The position numbers and the translations under genes are program-made. 64,000 nt of DNA, from the NCBI GenBank assembly GCA_034769895.1, contig CM068372.1, positions 369,415,258 through 369,479,257 of the forward strand. The letters run 5' to 3'. Positions within the stretch are counted from its first letter, which is position 1, and every line of letters starts with the position of its first letter. Source of the stretch: Magicicada septendecula (Eukaryota > Arthropoda > Insecta > Hemiptera > Cicadidae). The notes under the pieces were generated by a model. The model saw only the letters and a list, made by a program, of their open reading frames with translations. It was not told where the DNA came from and did not search any database. Positions 1 to 12,371 of this stretch are shown here, one piece after another.

Positions 1-17
1 TTGGAGGTGATCTTCAG

Positions 18-698
18 TGTTACGACTTGTAAGCCATGTTGGTACGCTGTTCACCAGTTTCCACAGTACTGTGGAAAACGATTCACCATCTGTTTCAAGC
101 GGCAGCATTGGACCTCAGCTTAATAGCCCGGTGAATAGTCAAAATATTGTTACGACATTACAGAACAATCTACGTGTTCATCGAATGTTCCAGAGGAATC
201 CGGCTGAATGTTGTGGCGTACGTGATTTCAACATGCGCTCGCGAGACGCTTTTCTGGACGTCGATAGCCCCGCGCACTGTGTCAAGGCCGCAATCAATTG
301 CGTCCTAGTACAGCTGATGCATAGTGTTTTCTAGTAGACGCCTATTAGCGAATATTCTGGAACCTCAGCGGGGTATAAATACAAATACTCCGCTACGGCC
401 AGTCAGTTATTATCGGGCGATTACACCGTGAGTTTGAGTTACGAATTATTGGAGCTCGGTTTGTAGTATTGTGGCGAAGTGTTACGTGTGGTGCGGGACG
501 ATTGTAATACAATTGTGTTTTATATTGGTTGACATTTTATTGCGTGTGAACAAGTTTTATTTGATTTGTTGTAAGAGACTGTCTTGTTAATTACGAACTG
601 TTTAACTGTGATAATTAAAGCTGGTGATTAGTGACTTAATTGGTGTCTTGTATTTTGTTTCCCGCTGTACCATACGACGATCACTAACCGTCGTAACA
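18..698 (+). mobile_element. Solo LTR-like element, copy 1
   Basis: The 681-bp segment begins TGTTACGAC and ends GTCGTAACA, so it has the TG...CA ends and short terminal inverted repeat expected of an LTR. A TATA box (TATAAAT, 374-380) lies upstream of a conserved start-like stretch (about 404-424), and an AATTAAA polyadenylation-like signal lies near 612. The right half is closely matched by 57856-58174, the second copy in this window, including the TATA box, the start-like stretch and the terminus. No primer-binding site or internal coding region follows, hence solo LTR. The 4-bp flanks (TCAG and GTAT) do not match, unlike copy 2. The gypsy or BEL class cannot be decided from an LTR alone. 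Confidence 0.62.
374..424 (+). promoter_or_regulatory. Core promoter of solo LTR (TATA plus start-like site)
   Basis: TATAAAT at 374-380 is followed about 25-30 bases later by CAGTTATTATCGGGCGATTA. The same block follows TATAAATA (57856-57863) in the second LTR copy with one change, while surrounding sequence has diverged more. Spacing and selective conservation suggest a TATA-dependent polymerase II start within the LTR. Activity is inferred. Confidence 0.45.
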
Positions 699-1291
699 GT
701 ATTAACACAATCCGTATGGGTGTAATATATTCTATTTTAACGTACATTTGCAAAAAAAAGTAATGTTCACATTGGCAAGGTTAGGTTCGTTAGGTGAGGT
801 TTAAATATAAGCCCACAGTAATAAAATACATCCATTATGAACAATACTTTTCCAAGTGTAGGTTCAGCATATTTGTGATTTTAGAACAAGAAAACGCTCG
901 AATTTCACAACAATGCTTAGTTGAGATTGCTTTTAGTTGCTTTTTTATATGTGCTGACACTGTCGTCAAGTATCGATCTGTTGCAATTATTGTATTTACT
1001 TATCAAATATTATTATTCGATATTGTAAAACAGTTACTACTTACAAAAAACGAATTCGTAAACGCTGATTAATGATAATTAAACGTACCTTTGTATCAAA
1101 AGTTTCTCGAGAACTGATCTTGTTGCAGAGTGATTATGTTTACATTCAGGTCTATATATTATATCAGCTGATTACTGTATGTTGATTTTCATTTTGCCGC
1201 AAATAACTCAAATGTGATACGATTTTTGAAGGCCATCATTTTTGAAGGCATCATGACAATATTGTGACTGCGAGTGCACAGTGTATATGCC
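699..1291. other. AT-rich spacer, no gene seen
   Basis: No coding region, RNA gene or repeat paralogous to the rest of the window is seen here. The 92-codon open frame at 794-1072 is low-complexity, hydrophobic and without recognisable motifs, so it is not called. Confidence 0.5.
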
Positions 1292-1314
1292 CTGACGATG
1301 GGCTACGATCGAAA
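1292..1314 (+). ncRNA. Hammerhead-like core, degenerate
   Basis: CTGACGA (1292-1298) is followed by a short GC-containing stretch and GAAA (1311-1314). This fits the order of the two hammerhead core boxes (CUGANGA and GAAA). The intervening bases form only a weak stem II, and no convincing stem III partner is visible. It is probably a relic of the same type as the clearer motifs at 25.76 and 31.92 kb. Confidence 0.25.
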
Positions 1315-1573
1315 TCGATCGAAATTAAGAATGTTAGTACTTAAAACTTTATTATAAATCATATGTATGGAATCACTAGGATAAGAACAATGAACACACT
1401 ACAATACAAGATTGAGATTATGGGTACCATAAGTAAGCAGTTAGTGTGTGTGTACATTATAAATACATCACATTATCGTTGGTGGTTTATTCTTTTCACA
1501 GTTCACGCTTTTCATTGAAAGAATCTCGGGTAGGCTTGAGTTTGTATTCACCATATTATAGATTAACTTACAC

Positions 1574-1607
1574 CTGAAGACGATGACAGATTGTTTAGCG
1601 ATCGAAA
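1574..1607 (+). ncRNA. Hammerhead-like core at the head of the 93-bp satellite
   Basis: CTGAAGA (1574-1580) and GAAA (1604-1607, in context ATCGAAACGTTG) have hammerhead core order. GAT/ATC could close a short stem II. The bases from the GAAA box onward (GAAACGTTGTGTAGTAAATT) are the start of the tandem unit repeated to 2341. In later units the GAAAC box is kept but the upstream CTGANGA box is gone. This links the satellite to a ribozyme-like ancestor; self-cleavage is not demonstrated. Confidence 0.35.
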
Positions 1608-2341
1608 CGTTGTGTAGTAAATTCTAACGATGGTAACAGTCCGACCTAACCCTTCAGATTATGTTCACGTTCCATGGAAAGTTACGTTTAGCGGTGGAAA
1701 CGTTGTGTAGTAAATTCTAACGATCGTAACAGTCCGACCTAACCCTTCAGATAATGTTCACGTTCCATTGAAAGTTACGTTTAGCGGTGGAAACGTTGTG
1801 TAGTAAATTCTAACGATGGTAACAGTCCGACCTAACCCTTCAGATAATGTTCACGTTCCATGGAAAGTTACGTTTAGCGGTGGAAACGTTGTGTAGTAAA
1901 TTCTAACGATGGTAACAGTCCGACCTAACCCTTCAGATAATGTTCACGTTCCATTGAAAGTTACGTTTAGCGGTGGAAACGTTGTGTAGTAAATTCTAAC
2001 GATGGTAACAGTCCGACCTAACCCTTCAGATAATGTTCACGTTCCATTGAAAGTTACGTTTAGCGGTGGAAACGTTGTGTAGTAAATTCTAACGATGGTA
2101 ACAGTCCGACCTAACCCTTCAGATAATGTTCACGTTCCATGGAAAGTTACGTTTAGCGGTGGAAACGTTGTGTAGTAAATTCTAACGATGGTAACAGTCC
2201 GACCTAACCCTTCAGATAATGTTCACGTTCCATGGAAAGTTACGTTTAGCGGTGGAAACGTTGTGTAGTAAATTCTAACGATGGTAACAGTCCGACCTAA
2301 CCCTTCAGATAATGTTTATGTTCCATGGAAAGTTGCGTTTA
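1604..2341 (+). repeat. 93-bp tandem satellite, eight units
   Basis: The phrase GATGGTAACAGTCCGACC recurs at 1629, 1722 (one change), 1815, 1908, 2001, 2094, 2187 and 2280, an exact 93-bp period with no indels. Units differ at only a few positions, for example CCATGGAAAG versus CCATTGAAAG, so the array is young or homogenised. The unit carries TTTAGCGGTGGAAACGTTG, a modified form of the ribozyme-like 3' core found once just upstream. Reading frames through it are accidental. It is not a CRISPR array, because unit and spacer are indistinguishable. Confidence 0.9.
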
Positions 2342-2485
2342 AAGATCAAATATGCGTACTTTCTGTAAACATGTGGATACATTTACATAATTCAAATATT
2401 CACAAGCGCGCCCGCCATAACAATTTCATAACACTTAAATATATAACTGTGATTAAACAAAATATATAGATGCTACAGAAGTGGG

Positions 2486-2489
<4 letters not shown>

Positions 2490-2548
<59 letters not shown>
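2490..2548 (+). repeat. (GA)n microsatellite
   Basis: An uninterrupted GA dinucleotide run of about 59 bp, preceded by a short G-rich lead. Confidence 0.95.
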
Positions 2549-2551
<3 letters not shown>

Positions 2552-3720
2552 CGATCACTCAATCACTATACTGTAAACGAAATATTATACTTTAATATTG
2601 TAGCATCACAAAATGATACCAAAAAATAAACCCAACTGAATTATGAAACTAGTTAGGGAATTTGATCAAATAAACAATTTATTAGTGTGCTGAGTCAAAT
2701 GATTCAGCGCGAGTTTATTGGCATTTTTTTTTTTGACGGTAAAGACAGTACAAAAGTTAATGTAATAAGGAGTGCTGCTCTCTACCCGCGGATAGGAGAG
2801 GCTACCGTTTTCGAGTTTTCACCGTTTGATTGGTGTTTCCATCTGCTGAGTTTTTCCAGCAGTTTTAAACAACAGTGCCGCAGCCTGGTGAGATTTTCGT
2901 TACCCAAACGAGGGAGGCGTTCCGTTTTTTTTTGTCTCAACATGGAAGCCTAACTCACGACCTCGTAGAAAATCTCTTCGGTGGAGAGTTTAGTGTGAAA
3001 ATCTAGCGTCGACTTCTTTTAAATATGAGATAAGTTTCTTAATGACTGCGGTAAGTTTTGATTTCATTATATTAATTATATACTAAACTTTTAAAGGAGA
3101 AAACGTTTTTTTTAGTAAGCTTGAGTAAGCCCCCACTTGTCGGAGCATGCATTGTGAAAGACGTAATTGTTCGTAAAGTTTTTATAAACCAATAAAGCTT
3201 GATTATTGGAGTGTCAGAATCTCGGCTTTAATACCTAAAGTACAATAACCACAATATATTTAATTTTACACTTTCATTAACACCGATGTAACGAGATTCG
3301 GTTGAGCACTTAACCTGTTACACAATGTGTCGTCATTAAGTGGTATAAAGTTTTGCTACAATGACAGTAAAACTTTATACAAATATAAATGGGAACTTAC
3401 TCAGGCACGTTTTAAACGTAAATCATGTCTCATTCAAAGTAGTAGTATTCTCAGATTCTATGGAGTACAAAACTATGTGTTTTAAATAAATTCTGCGCCA
3501 CGTGGTAACCTCAATTTCACTCAAAGTAATAAGTTCATAAGATGTTACAGAGCCAAGATAAATTATTGTATTGCAAAAGCAACTCACATTCAGTGAGGTT
3601 CAAGTTATAAAGCGTTATAAAAAATCATGGTTAGAGAACTTTTTTTAAGTAAGGCATGTTGGCCAAAATAATGTTACCAAGTTTTATTATGTACAACATA
3701 ACTAGGTGTTGTTTTTATTT
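2549..3720. other. Unannotated stretch with a possible 5' exon
   Basis: Nothing here matches the repeats elsewhere in the window. The part from about 2760 to 3048 is more GC-rich and non-repetitive, and ends in AATGACTGCG directly before GTAAGTTTTG, a good splice-donor match at 3049-3057. That would fit an untranslated first exon with a few codons, but no downstream exon is recognised and a protein cannot be inferred. The 88-codon frame at 2687-2953 shows no known domain. Confidence 0.2.
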
Positions 3721-6700
3721 ATGTATTTTGGAGGGTGTCCAAACTGTGGGGGCATTTGTGTGTGGTCTCTCACTAAAAATGTAATGTGTGACAATAGGGT
3801 TCACTGAACAGAGACAAGTCCTGCTGCCACTGAACGAAATGACATCTTAAAAGCTCCACACTCGACACCGAAGAGAACAACGTCCGCAACAACATGCCAA
3901 TCATGAGATCGCCACGCTATAAATAAGAGATCATCCTTCTGGGCACATATAAGCAGGTGAAAAATATCCATTTATATTCACACGTAGAATCAACATGGCA
4001 CCAGTTATACATAATCATCAGTTTTACCGTTCAAGTATACATTCATTTGGATCCCCAATTGATGGGACAGTTTAGTGTGAACACTAAGTATTAATTGTAA
4101 ATTTCAATACATGTATAGTAAATTGTCAGTTCAGAGACTGACATGTGTACCACACAGCATCCAACTTAGATTTCCACTCATTTCTTTATAGTACTTTCGC
4201 TACAGATTTAAAGTCAGTTTTGTTATTAATATTTTCTCAAGTTTAATTTACTATGCATAAAAACATATATTTTCCCTTATTTTAAAATCAGGTTAGGTCA
4301 TTTGTATAAAAAGATTACTGGGGAGGTAGGTGTTATTTTAAATTAGTTTCAACCAAGCTGTGCCTGTCGAAACACTTTTCAACTTGTTTGTCGAAACAAG
4401 GTTGTTGAAACAAGGTTGTTGAGACTGGTTATAAATTGAAGAAACATGTCCGTCTCTGACACACAAATGTATTTTTTTTATATAAGGTGCTAATATTGTG
4501 CAATTTTTCCCTTTCATTAATTGGCCCTATTTTAGTCTATATAAATTCTTTATTTTAATCATGGTAACTGGGGGGGCGTTAATTATTTTAAACATTTTTT
4601 TATTTCTCACCTTAATTAAGTATTTTAGCACTTAGCCACTTAGGCACTTGGTTTTAAATTTTAATGTCCTGGGGACATTTGTATGCAATACTTTATGATA
4701 CACATGACGTGCAATTAACCCACACCATGGGGGTACATTTATAGAAATAAATCTTTAATCCCAATTGGGATTCCTACAAAGAAGAAGTTTAGAATTTATA
4801 TACACCAGAAGGGTAATATAAAAAGGGCGTGGCAAGAGACCTTTATGTATTTGTATACTATTGTATATGTAATTTGTCTTGTGGAACGTGTTATGTCTGT
4901 ATATTTCTGTGTACATTTTGGGGGATATATATATATATATATATAAATATTATGCATTGCTGTACATTTTGGTGCGATATAGGGATTTTATTTATTATTA
5001 GGATTTATATACACCAGCAGACGAGTATTCTATCTCAATAATCGTGGCTGATCATTTCTTTATGAAAATTAATTATTTTATTTAACAAGTATAGTAAGTG
5101 TCACCTTTAAAGTTCATTTAAATTGGATGAATAATTATTTTAATTATTAATAGTAACTGTGAATGAAATTATTTACCTTCATCAATTTATATACTGCATT
5201 TTAAAAGAAACATATGATATAAATTTTATATTTTAAGAAATAGTTTAATGGGAGTTTCATTTTGAGGTTAATGATTATTTTAAATTTTCAATTCATTGAT
5301 GGTGACATAGCAATTATTTTCTTGGATTCAGTTTATATTATTCAGGTGGCCTTGTTGAGAGGATATACTTCTTTAGTTAACCATTTAAAAGGGGAATTCT
5401 AAATCACTGTTGTTTTTTGTTATTAATATTATGAGATAGAATAATAAAACCATTGTTAATTATTTAATTCTTGAGTTTTTATTGCAAGTCCCGTCTTACT
5501 GGATCCAGCGCAATTTTTAGCTTCTCTAGGCCTTAGCCTAGTTTTAATTAACTTGTAACCCCTCTTTACAAAAAGAAATATACTTTTTGTTTTAACTACT
5601 CAAAATGAAGTAGGGGTTTCATTTGGTAGCAGAGCGCGGTTTCATTAGTTAAAGGAAGAGTTATAGCAACTAATTCAATGAACAATGAATAAAGAATGAA
5701 TAATTGTTATAGATACATGAATAGTTTGAATACCTAAAGTAGACTTGAAAGCCAATATCATAAATAACTTGACAAACTGACATCTAAAAACGACTAGACC
5801 AGACAATATCTTTAACCTAATAAATTACCCAACAGATTAGGAAATGAGTGAACATATCTTAATATAAATATTTTAAAAAATGTAATGTTTAGCGCATAAG
5901 AAAAAAGTAATTAAGGTTAAGAAACTCAATTTTGTAACAAGCTTAACAGTCCAGCTAGGCATCAGACCTAAGACTGCAATGGTAATAATTATAAGTATAA
6001 AGTTTATTAAAAAATAGATAATTATGAACATAATTATACGTATAATAAAGGACAAGAATGATAAACAATTATAATGAAACTGTGCAAATAACACAGGGTA
6101 AACAATAATAACAAAATAAAGTATTGTGAACAGGTTGACCAGTAGGCTAACTGGTAACCTAACCTTAAGAAAATGTATGACAAAAACCTACAAACATATA
6201 TTCTGTATCAAATATACTGATTGTAGATATTCTATTATGTCTCAGTGTAAATAATAGACACTTATACAAATTAAATAGATATCATTATCTTGTAAAAACA
6301 TTGTAAAGGTTTTAATTTTGAATAATAATGTTATAGTGAATGATGTGAAGGAAGCCTATTTTTGTATATTAAAGAATAATAAAGTTGTAAAGGAGAAAGT
6401 AATTTAACTAAACTAGTAGTATAAAGAGTGCCAAATAAACTGACTACTAACCACTAATGTTACAGAAACCAATATTATTGTTTATGAACAAATAATAACA
6501 TAGTTAGTAAGAATTCAATGTAAAACAAAAACATTCTTCTACTTGATAGAAGAACAGAGTCCATATAAGGCATAAAACTTGTAATAGCCTATGTACAATA
6601 TGTAAAGAAAGGACTTATGAGATTAGATTAAGACATGATTAATCTAAAAATGCTTGTAAAATAATAATAAGAAGGTAATTAACAAGATAGGTACTTGGAC

Positions 6701-8800
6701 CGAAGGGTCCTACCTATACTGTATATGACAGATACAGATATTGTAAGATACATAGCCATATGTATGTTTTAAAAACCATATGTATATTAAAAGATTATAA
6801 TAATGTATATTAGAATTAAAAACCAATTGTTACATGTTATAAGAATCAAGTCATTTTATAGTAAGAATTAAAAAATCATCACAGGTACACAAACCAATGT
6901 TAGGCCTATTATATCAATTAAGAGTTTTACAGGAAATTAAGGTTTGTAATTATGATTGATATTATTAAAACGTTTATTAACAGCATAAAAACATATATAC
7001 GAAGGAGAAAACAAAAGGTTGTAATAAAAATATAACTTGTAAAAATAATGTATTAGCCTAGGCCAACCGTTAAAATTGTTCATTTTATTATTAATGTACG
7101 GAAATATATCACGTGACGTCTTGAAATGATCCGACTAAAGCAAGCAATGCAATGCTAATAATATAATAACAATTGTAATTATCATAAGGAACTTATGTTA
7201 GTTTTAAGAATTTTGTGAATTATGATATAGAAACAACATAATCTCAACACTAAAAACAGACGCCGTCGTTGATAATGACGTAATTATCAACCAATTGGAA
7301 TTTTATGTTTGGAGGGTGTGGACCCCGAAGGAATGATTCTCGACACCAAAAACAGACGCCGACAATCAAATAATTCAGAGCATCGCTCGCATTCTTGTAT
7401 CATCATCGAGAGTATTAACAACAGCTCTCCGCGTCACTTTTAACCTCAAACTCATAGTACGAATCAACTTCGAAGAGGTTAGGTGCCCCGAGCAAACAAG
7501 AGCATAACCCAGAAAAAATATAAAGTGTTGTGAGTTAGTGGTGACATAATAAGGGCAATAAAGTGAATTATTAAGTGAAATGTGAATAAGAACCAGTGAA
7601 TAACGAAAGGGAAATATAGTGTAAATACTTCAAAAATATTAAACTAAACTATAAATCATAATATGGATATAACCTCACTACTTTATATACACTTATGTAC
7701 GGTATATCACTACACAAGAACACTAACACATTAGTAATTTATACCCATTTTAATTATTAATCCGTCGAGTTTCATGTTAGAAACTGTTTAATGCATTCAC
7801 ATGAGGGTAACTTCAAATTAGCCACTGTTCGGCCTATACGAACTTTTTATTATTGTTAGATGTAAGATATTATTTGTGTATACCATAATCAAATCATTAT
7901 TGTAAAGCTTAGTAATTCGTGACAGTTAATTTCGTTAAATATTATTGTAGAACAAAAGAATTCACGACTGAGAGTAATATAAAATAATTTTTAGTAAGTT
8001 TGATTGAAGTAGAGTTGCCAATCGCTGAGAGAAAATTGTAATAAGCCAGGTCAATTTATTATCGAATCAAGTGTTATTTAATTCAAGTTAGAAGCGATAA
8101 AACACAGTCGAAGGAAGAATAAATGAGTTATAAATCAGATTAATTTAGTACGACTTATTATTTTCATAATTGCTAATTTTTTTATTTACGAAATGTTGGA
8201 ATTTTCAATCCACCTTAAAGATTACGTTGGCAGTACCTAATCTTGAGGCGCCACGTATTATATAAATTCTTAAAGACAATAAATCAATTAACATAAAAGT
8301 GAACCAGAATAATAATATTCAAATTAATAATTTCAAGTAACCAAATAAGATATTGGTTTCACTAACAACAATAACTTTATGTAATGTTAATCTAAGGTTC
8401 CATATGGAGCCCAATTCAATTCAAATCCACCAATAAAGAAATTTTGGTAGTGGTAATAAAAATAAATCACAAGGTAATTATTAAATGAACAACAAAGAGT
8501 ATAGGACATTACCAAAATTCAACATTATAAAGACGTAACAACCACTATTTACAGATTTAACCACATAGTACATATAATATAATCACCGAACCATACGACG
8601 ACATATACAAGGTACGTAAAGGTTTAGTTATAGAATTGGCGCTTACAACATGAGGCTTTTATAGAACAATTTGAGGAGAAAACATAACATCTATTTTTAG
8701 GATAGGGTCTATAAACCTGTTGCGTTACAATATATGCACTAATTACATTTATACATTTATCTGCATTATACGAAACAACAGCACTAATTGGCAGATTAGC
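3721..8800. other. About 5 kb AT-rich DNA without genes
   Basis: Both strands are very AT-rich with frequent stops. The longest frames (4829-5041, 5873-6094) encode low-complexity hydrophobic peptides. A TATAAATA lies near 3919, an AATAAA near 5442 and a tRNA-like primer-binding site at 5624. Together they weakly suggest a long LTR (about 3.7-5.6 kb) of a coding-less retroelement, but I cannot find the matching second LTR. The rest is featureless to me. Confidence 0.3.
5624..5634 (+). other. Possible tRNA-iMet primer-binding site
   Basis: TGGTAGCAGAG is the complement of the last 11 bases of animal initiator tRNA-Met as I recall it, and the match breaks after that. Two bases upstream a candidate LTR end (TTTCA) stops, the usual spacing for an LTR/PBS junction. 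Without a paired LTR or a gag/pol frame this remains a hint. Confidence 0.25.
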
Positions 8801-8929
8801 CACGCGCATGTGTGTGTGTGTGTGTGTGTGCTCATGAACTCCGGACTCGCTGCGACGACAAGTGTACAACGAATAAAACTTTTTAAATTGGATAGATAGA
8901 TGTGTTTCCGTTTCGATGATCACGAGTCA

Positions 8930-9140
<211 letters not shown>

Positions 9141-9559
9141 GAAAATCTGAACTTTTTATGCGTCACACAATTACACGACAGCACTAGTTTCGCCTTACTA
9201 CTACTACTACTACCATTAATACTGCCTCATTTTAAATTCAAATAACACACACACGCTCCTCGCGCGCGCCCCCTACACACACACACACACACACACATTT
9301 ATGAAGCAATAAATCACAGTATAGACAGACTCTTCTTGTTGACTTTTTGAGACTAATCAAAATTAGTGTTGTACTAGATTTACTTTTTACGATATTTTAC
9401 GAGATTTATGGTAGACGAGATTTACTGTTTTAAGCCTAAAATTACAAAAAATGTAATTCTAACGACGCCTGTAACGTAACAGTAGGCAGTGCGTTAATTG
9501 AAACACGTCACGATTAACACAATCACGGGAAACGAACGTGTGGCAGTACGCAGCGCGAC

Positions 9560-9956
9560 ATTTGCACGATTCTTTAATCTGATACCCAACAGGAATTTTT
9601 GCCATTTCATCAAAATTTTCACCCACTCTTTTAGCCCTGATCTCAAACAATTTTGAAATTTTCAATAATTAACACTATACTAATATTTAGGTTGAAATTT
9701 CCTTTAATTTGATATCCCAATATGGACTTTTGAGATTTTTTTAGTTTTGACCTCTCACATATCTTTCTTTTGCTACCCCCCCCCATTACTGTGAGAATCA
9801 ATGTAAACAAAAATAGGGTTTTCTGTAGGGTAAAAGTATGGACACGCATACATGATGTTTTACGAAAATCGATTGATGTGTTCAAAAGTTGTCGTGAGAT
9901 AACAGATAAACAGACAGACGGGCGAGTTAAAACTGAGAACTCGCTTCGCTCGTTCA
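9560..9956 (-). repeat. W-family dispersed element, minus copy
   Basis: Read on the minus strand it starts GAACGAGCGAAGCGAGTTCT at 9956, continues through a lead that matches the copy at 63189 (phrases such as TTTTACCCTACAGAA), reaches a G run, then a series of about 120-bp degenerate units (AAATTAAA...TTTTAACC). It shares no protein motif. The left boundary is soft because the internal units decay. Coding frames here show no recognisable domain. Confidence 0.6.
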
Positions 9957-9979
9957 AAAAATTTACATTCACTACTGAA

Positions 9980-10782
9980 CAGGGGCAAACTTAGGATTTC
10001 ATTTCGGGGGGGGGGGGTAACCACATATCGTTTTCTTAGAATATTTTTTTCTCATATTATAATGAAAATCGTGCCAACCAATTAAAACTTACGGGTAAAT
10101 AATGGCTGTAATTGATTCATATAAATCAATTAATAACATACAATTTGACTTGGCAGCCTAATAATACCTTTTTGTGGAATGTAAATACTTTAAAGAGAAC
10201 GTTAAAATTAAGAAAGTAAATTATGTATGTGTATGTGTGTGTTTGTGTTGTAGGGTTAACACATGCAAGAACAGGGAAACTTTTTTAATGAACGTATGTT
10301 TAATTTTACAATATTTTTTGTTTCTTAGAGCTAGCAAGAGTCTGTTACAACAACCCATGTCCATTATGAAAAATAATGTTAAGAAATTAAAACTCATTCA
10401 CATTATGTGATTTGTGACTGAAGCTGTCAACATGTAACATTAAGTTAAAGTATAAAAAGATATGTCCCTATTTATCGTAACCAGCGGAAAAACGTACCGT
10501 ATCCTACTCGCTTTCAAGCCGACTTCTTTTCATTTTCACCATTTCTTTCAGCATCTGTTATATTTATAATTGAGTATAAGGCCTACTATTTTTGGCCTAT
10601 TTATTTAAACTTGTCATTGACCCAAACAGTAATTTTTTTAAATTCACAAAACTTGGAAGTCAATTAATTACATTTCAATAAACACAACCAGTTACAAATT
10701 TTTGGCTCCAAAATGTTTTTAATTTTTTTCGGCTTTCGGGGGGGGGCTATATCCCCTATATCTACTACTAGGTTCGCCCCTG
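9980..10782. mobile_element. Non-autonomous hAT-type element, 803 bp
   Basis: Terminal inverted repeats CAGGGGCAAACTTAGG and (reverse complement of the right end) CAGGGGCGAACCTAGT agree at 13 of 16 positions. The element is flanked by perfect 8-bp duplications CTACTGAA (9972-9979 and 10783-10790). An 8-bp duplication with CAGGG ends is characteristic of hAT transposons. G runs lie just inside both ends. There is no transposase, so it depends on one encoded elsewhere. Boundaries are exact. Confidence 0.88.
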
Positions 10783-10790
10783 CTACTGAA

Positions 10791-11439
10791 CTCAGATTGG
10801 CTCAGCAGTGATTAGAACCGCGTTGTCACGATTGAACATAGTCAACGACAACGATCACTACTAGTACAAACAATAATTTCTGCGATTGATGCGCGTTTCA
10901 TAACCAAGCTCAGTCAGTTAACGGCTGCTTCACATAATTAAAGGTAAGGCGGTGAGTTTGTGGGCGGGAGGCGGCTTTGGTGTTGGTTGCTGCCGCACCA
11001 GAAGTTAACTTAGCCCAAGGTGTTTGTCAAATCTTTAGCAGGTCTAACAACACTAATATTCAAGTTGAAAGTTCCAAGTGCTTATTGTCTACCACTACTA
11101 CGACTACCACTAGTACAGCAGACAGCTCAAGAAGGGGGTTGCAAGTCATTTGTCACGGCTGACTGCCGCTGACGTCCAATTACCATGCACCCCCCCCAAC
11201 TCCTAATCCATCCCTCATCCTTGTTCTGCCGCTGCCTCCTCCGCTTCTTCAAACACCATCCATTTTACACACTCTCACTTCACGCCACGCCGACGGAAGT
11301 AATCATTACGCCAGATAATTTCAGCACACACACACACACACACATTGAGGAGTGTGAACATTTTATATATTTTTGATCTATACGAAGCGACATACTACAC
11401 CACTTTGGAAAATCTAGCAGTGTGTCAAACTAAAAGGAA
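10791..11439. other. No gene recognised
   Basis: Unique-looking sequence with a short (AC)n near 11325-11344. Open frames at 10977-11162 and 11185-11376 are low-complexity (Thr or Pro/Leu rich) and have no domain signature. Confidence 0.45.
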
Positions 11440-11600
11440 TTATAACCCAAATCCAAATGTTTCGAGAACTCGGGATTTTTGTAATTTTTTCCATAATTGA
11501 AAAATTATCTAATATCGGTAGACCTACTGAAATTTATGTGATAATACATCTACTTCATTCTAAACAGTGAGCGAATTCTGCACCTCGATGGTTTTACTAG
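11440..11600 (+). repeat. W-family 3' end fragment
   Basis: The stretch matches the last part of the W copy at 63.8-63.96 kb: GGGATTTTTGTAATTTTTTCC, an AATT-rich middle and the terminal phrase GTGAGCGAATTCTGCA. Only the right end is present, so this is a truncated copy. Confidence 0.55.
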
Positions 11601-11976
11601 TAGACTAGTACCGGTATATATTATTGAAAAATTCTTTTTAATCGGTTGTGTGAATATACCATTTGTGTTACTTGAAGTGTGGGGCGAATTTATATGGCTT
11701 AGGAAGGGCGCAGTCTCTTCTCCGCGTTAATTCCACTCCCACGTACTTGCCGGAGAAAACCATGTTAACCCAAGGTAACATGAAATATGTAGGTGAACTG
11801 ATTTAGGAAGGATTGCCTCTGCAGTGCAGCTTAAAGGTAACTCCAGTCCTATCTCGGCAGGCTGGAACACTTTGGCAGCATGGCGAATAGTTACCGTGGG
11901 TGCGACAGAGCCTCAAGCAGGCAACGATGGAACGTGTACGTACTGTGGGTCAGTGTAAGTGCAGTGAATGCGAAGT

Positions 11977-11980
<4 letters not shown>

Positions 11981-12066
<86 letters not shown>

Positions 12067-12090
12067 GACAGACAGACAGACAGACACAGA
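11981..12090 (+). repeat. Compound (GA)n(CAGA)n microsatellite
   Basis: Seventy bases of GA repeat (11981-12050) pass into CAGA tetranucleotides (to about 12090). Arg-Glu and Ser-Leu frames through it are not genes. Confidence 0.95.
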
Positions 12091-12371
12091 GAATTTTATA
12101 GCCATTATAAGAAGGGTTTGGCCAGACTATAACTATCGTCAGAATTTGCCACACAACGTTATACGACCACTAAAAAAATCTAAAACGTCGACCATAAAAG
12201 AGACTCCTGACGACAGGATCGACTGTCATTAACGTATACTTACAATACTTACAACTAATAGAACTTTATATTTACCCACTGTTTCCGAGATACCCCCCCC
12301 CATTTTTGCACGGAATTCCAACGAGTAAAAATACGTGTAAGAGTTGAGACAGACGTGGTTTACACTGATAC

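Noticed and set aside
17-334. 105-codon frame at the window start
   Set aside because: It lies wholly inside the solo LTR upstream of its TATA box and has no recognisable domain.
1604-2341. CRISPR-like regular array
   Set aside because: The 93-bp units are contiguous and near-identical throughout, with no variable spacers, in an animal-type genome.
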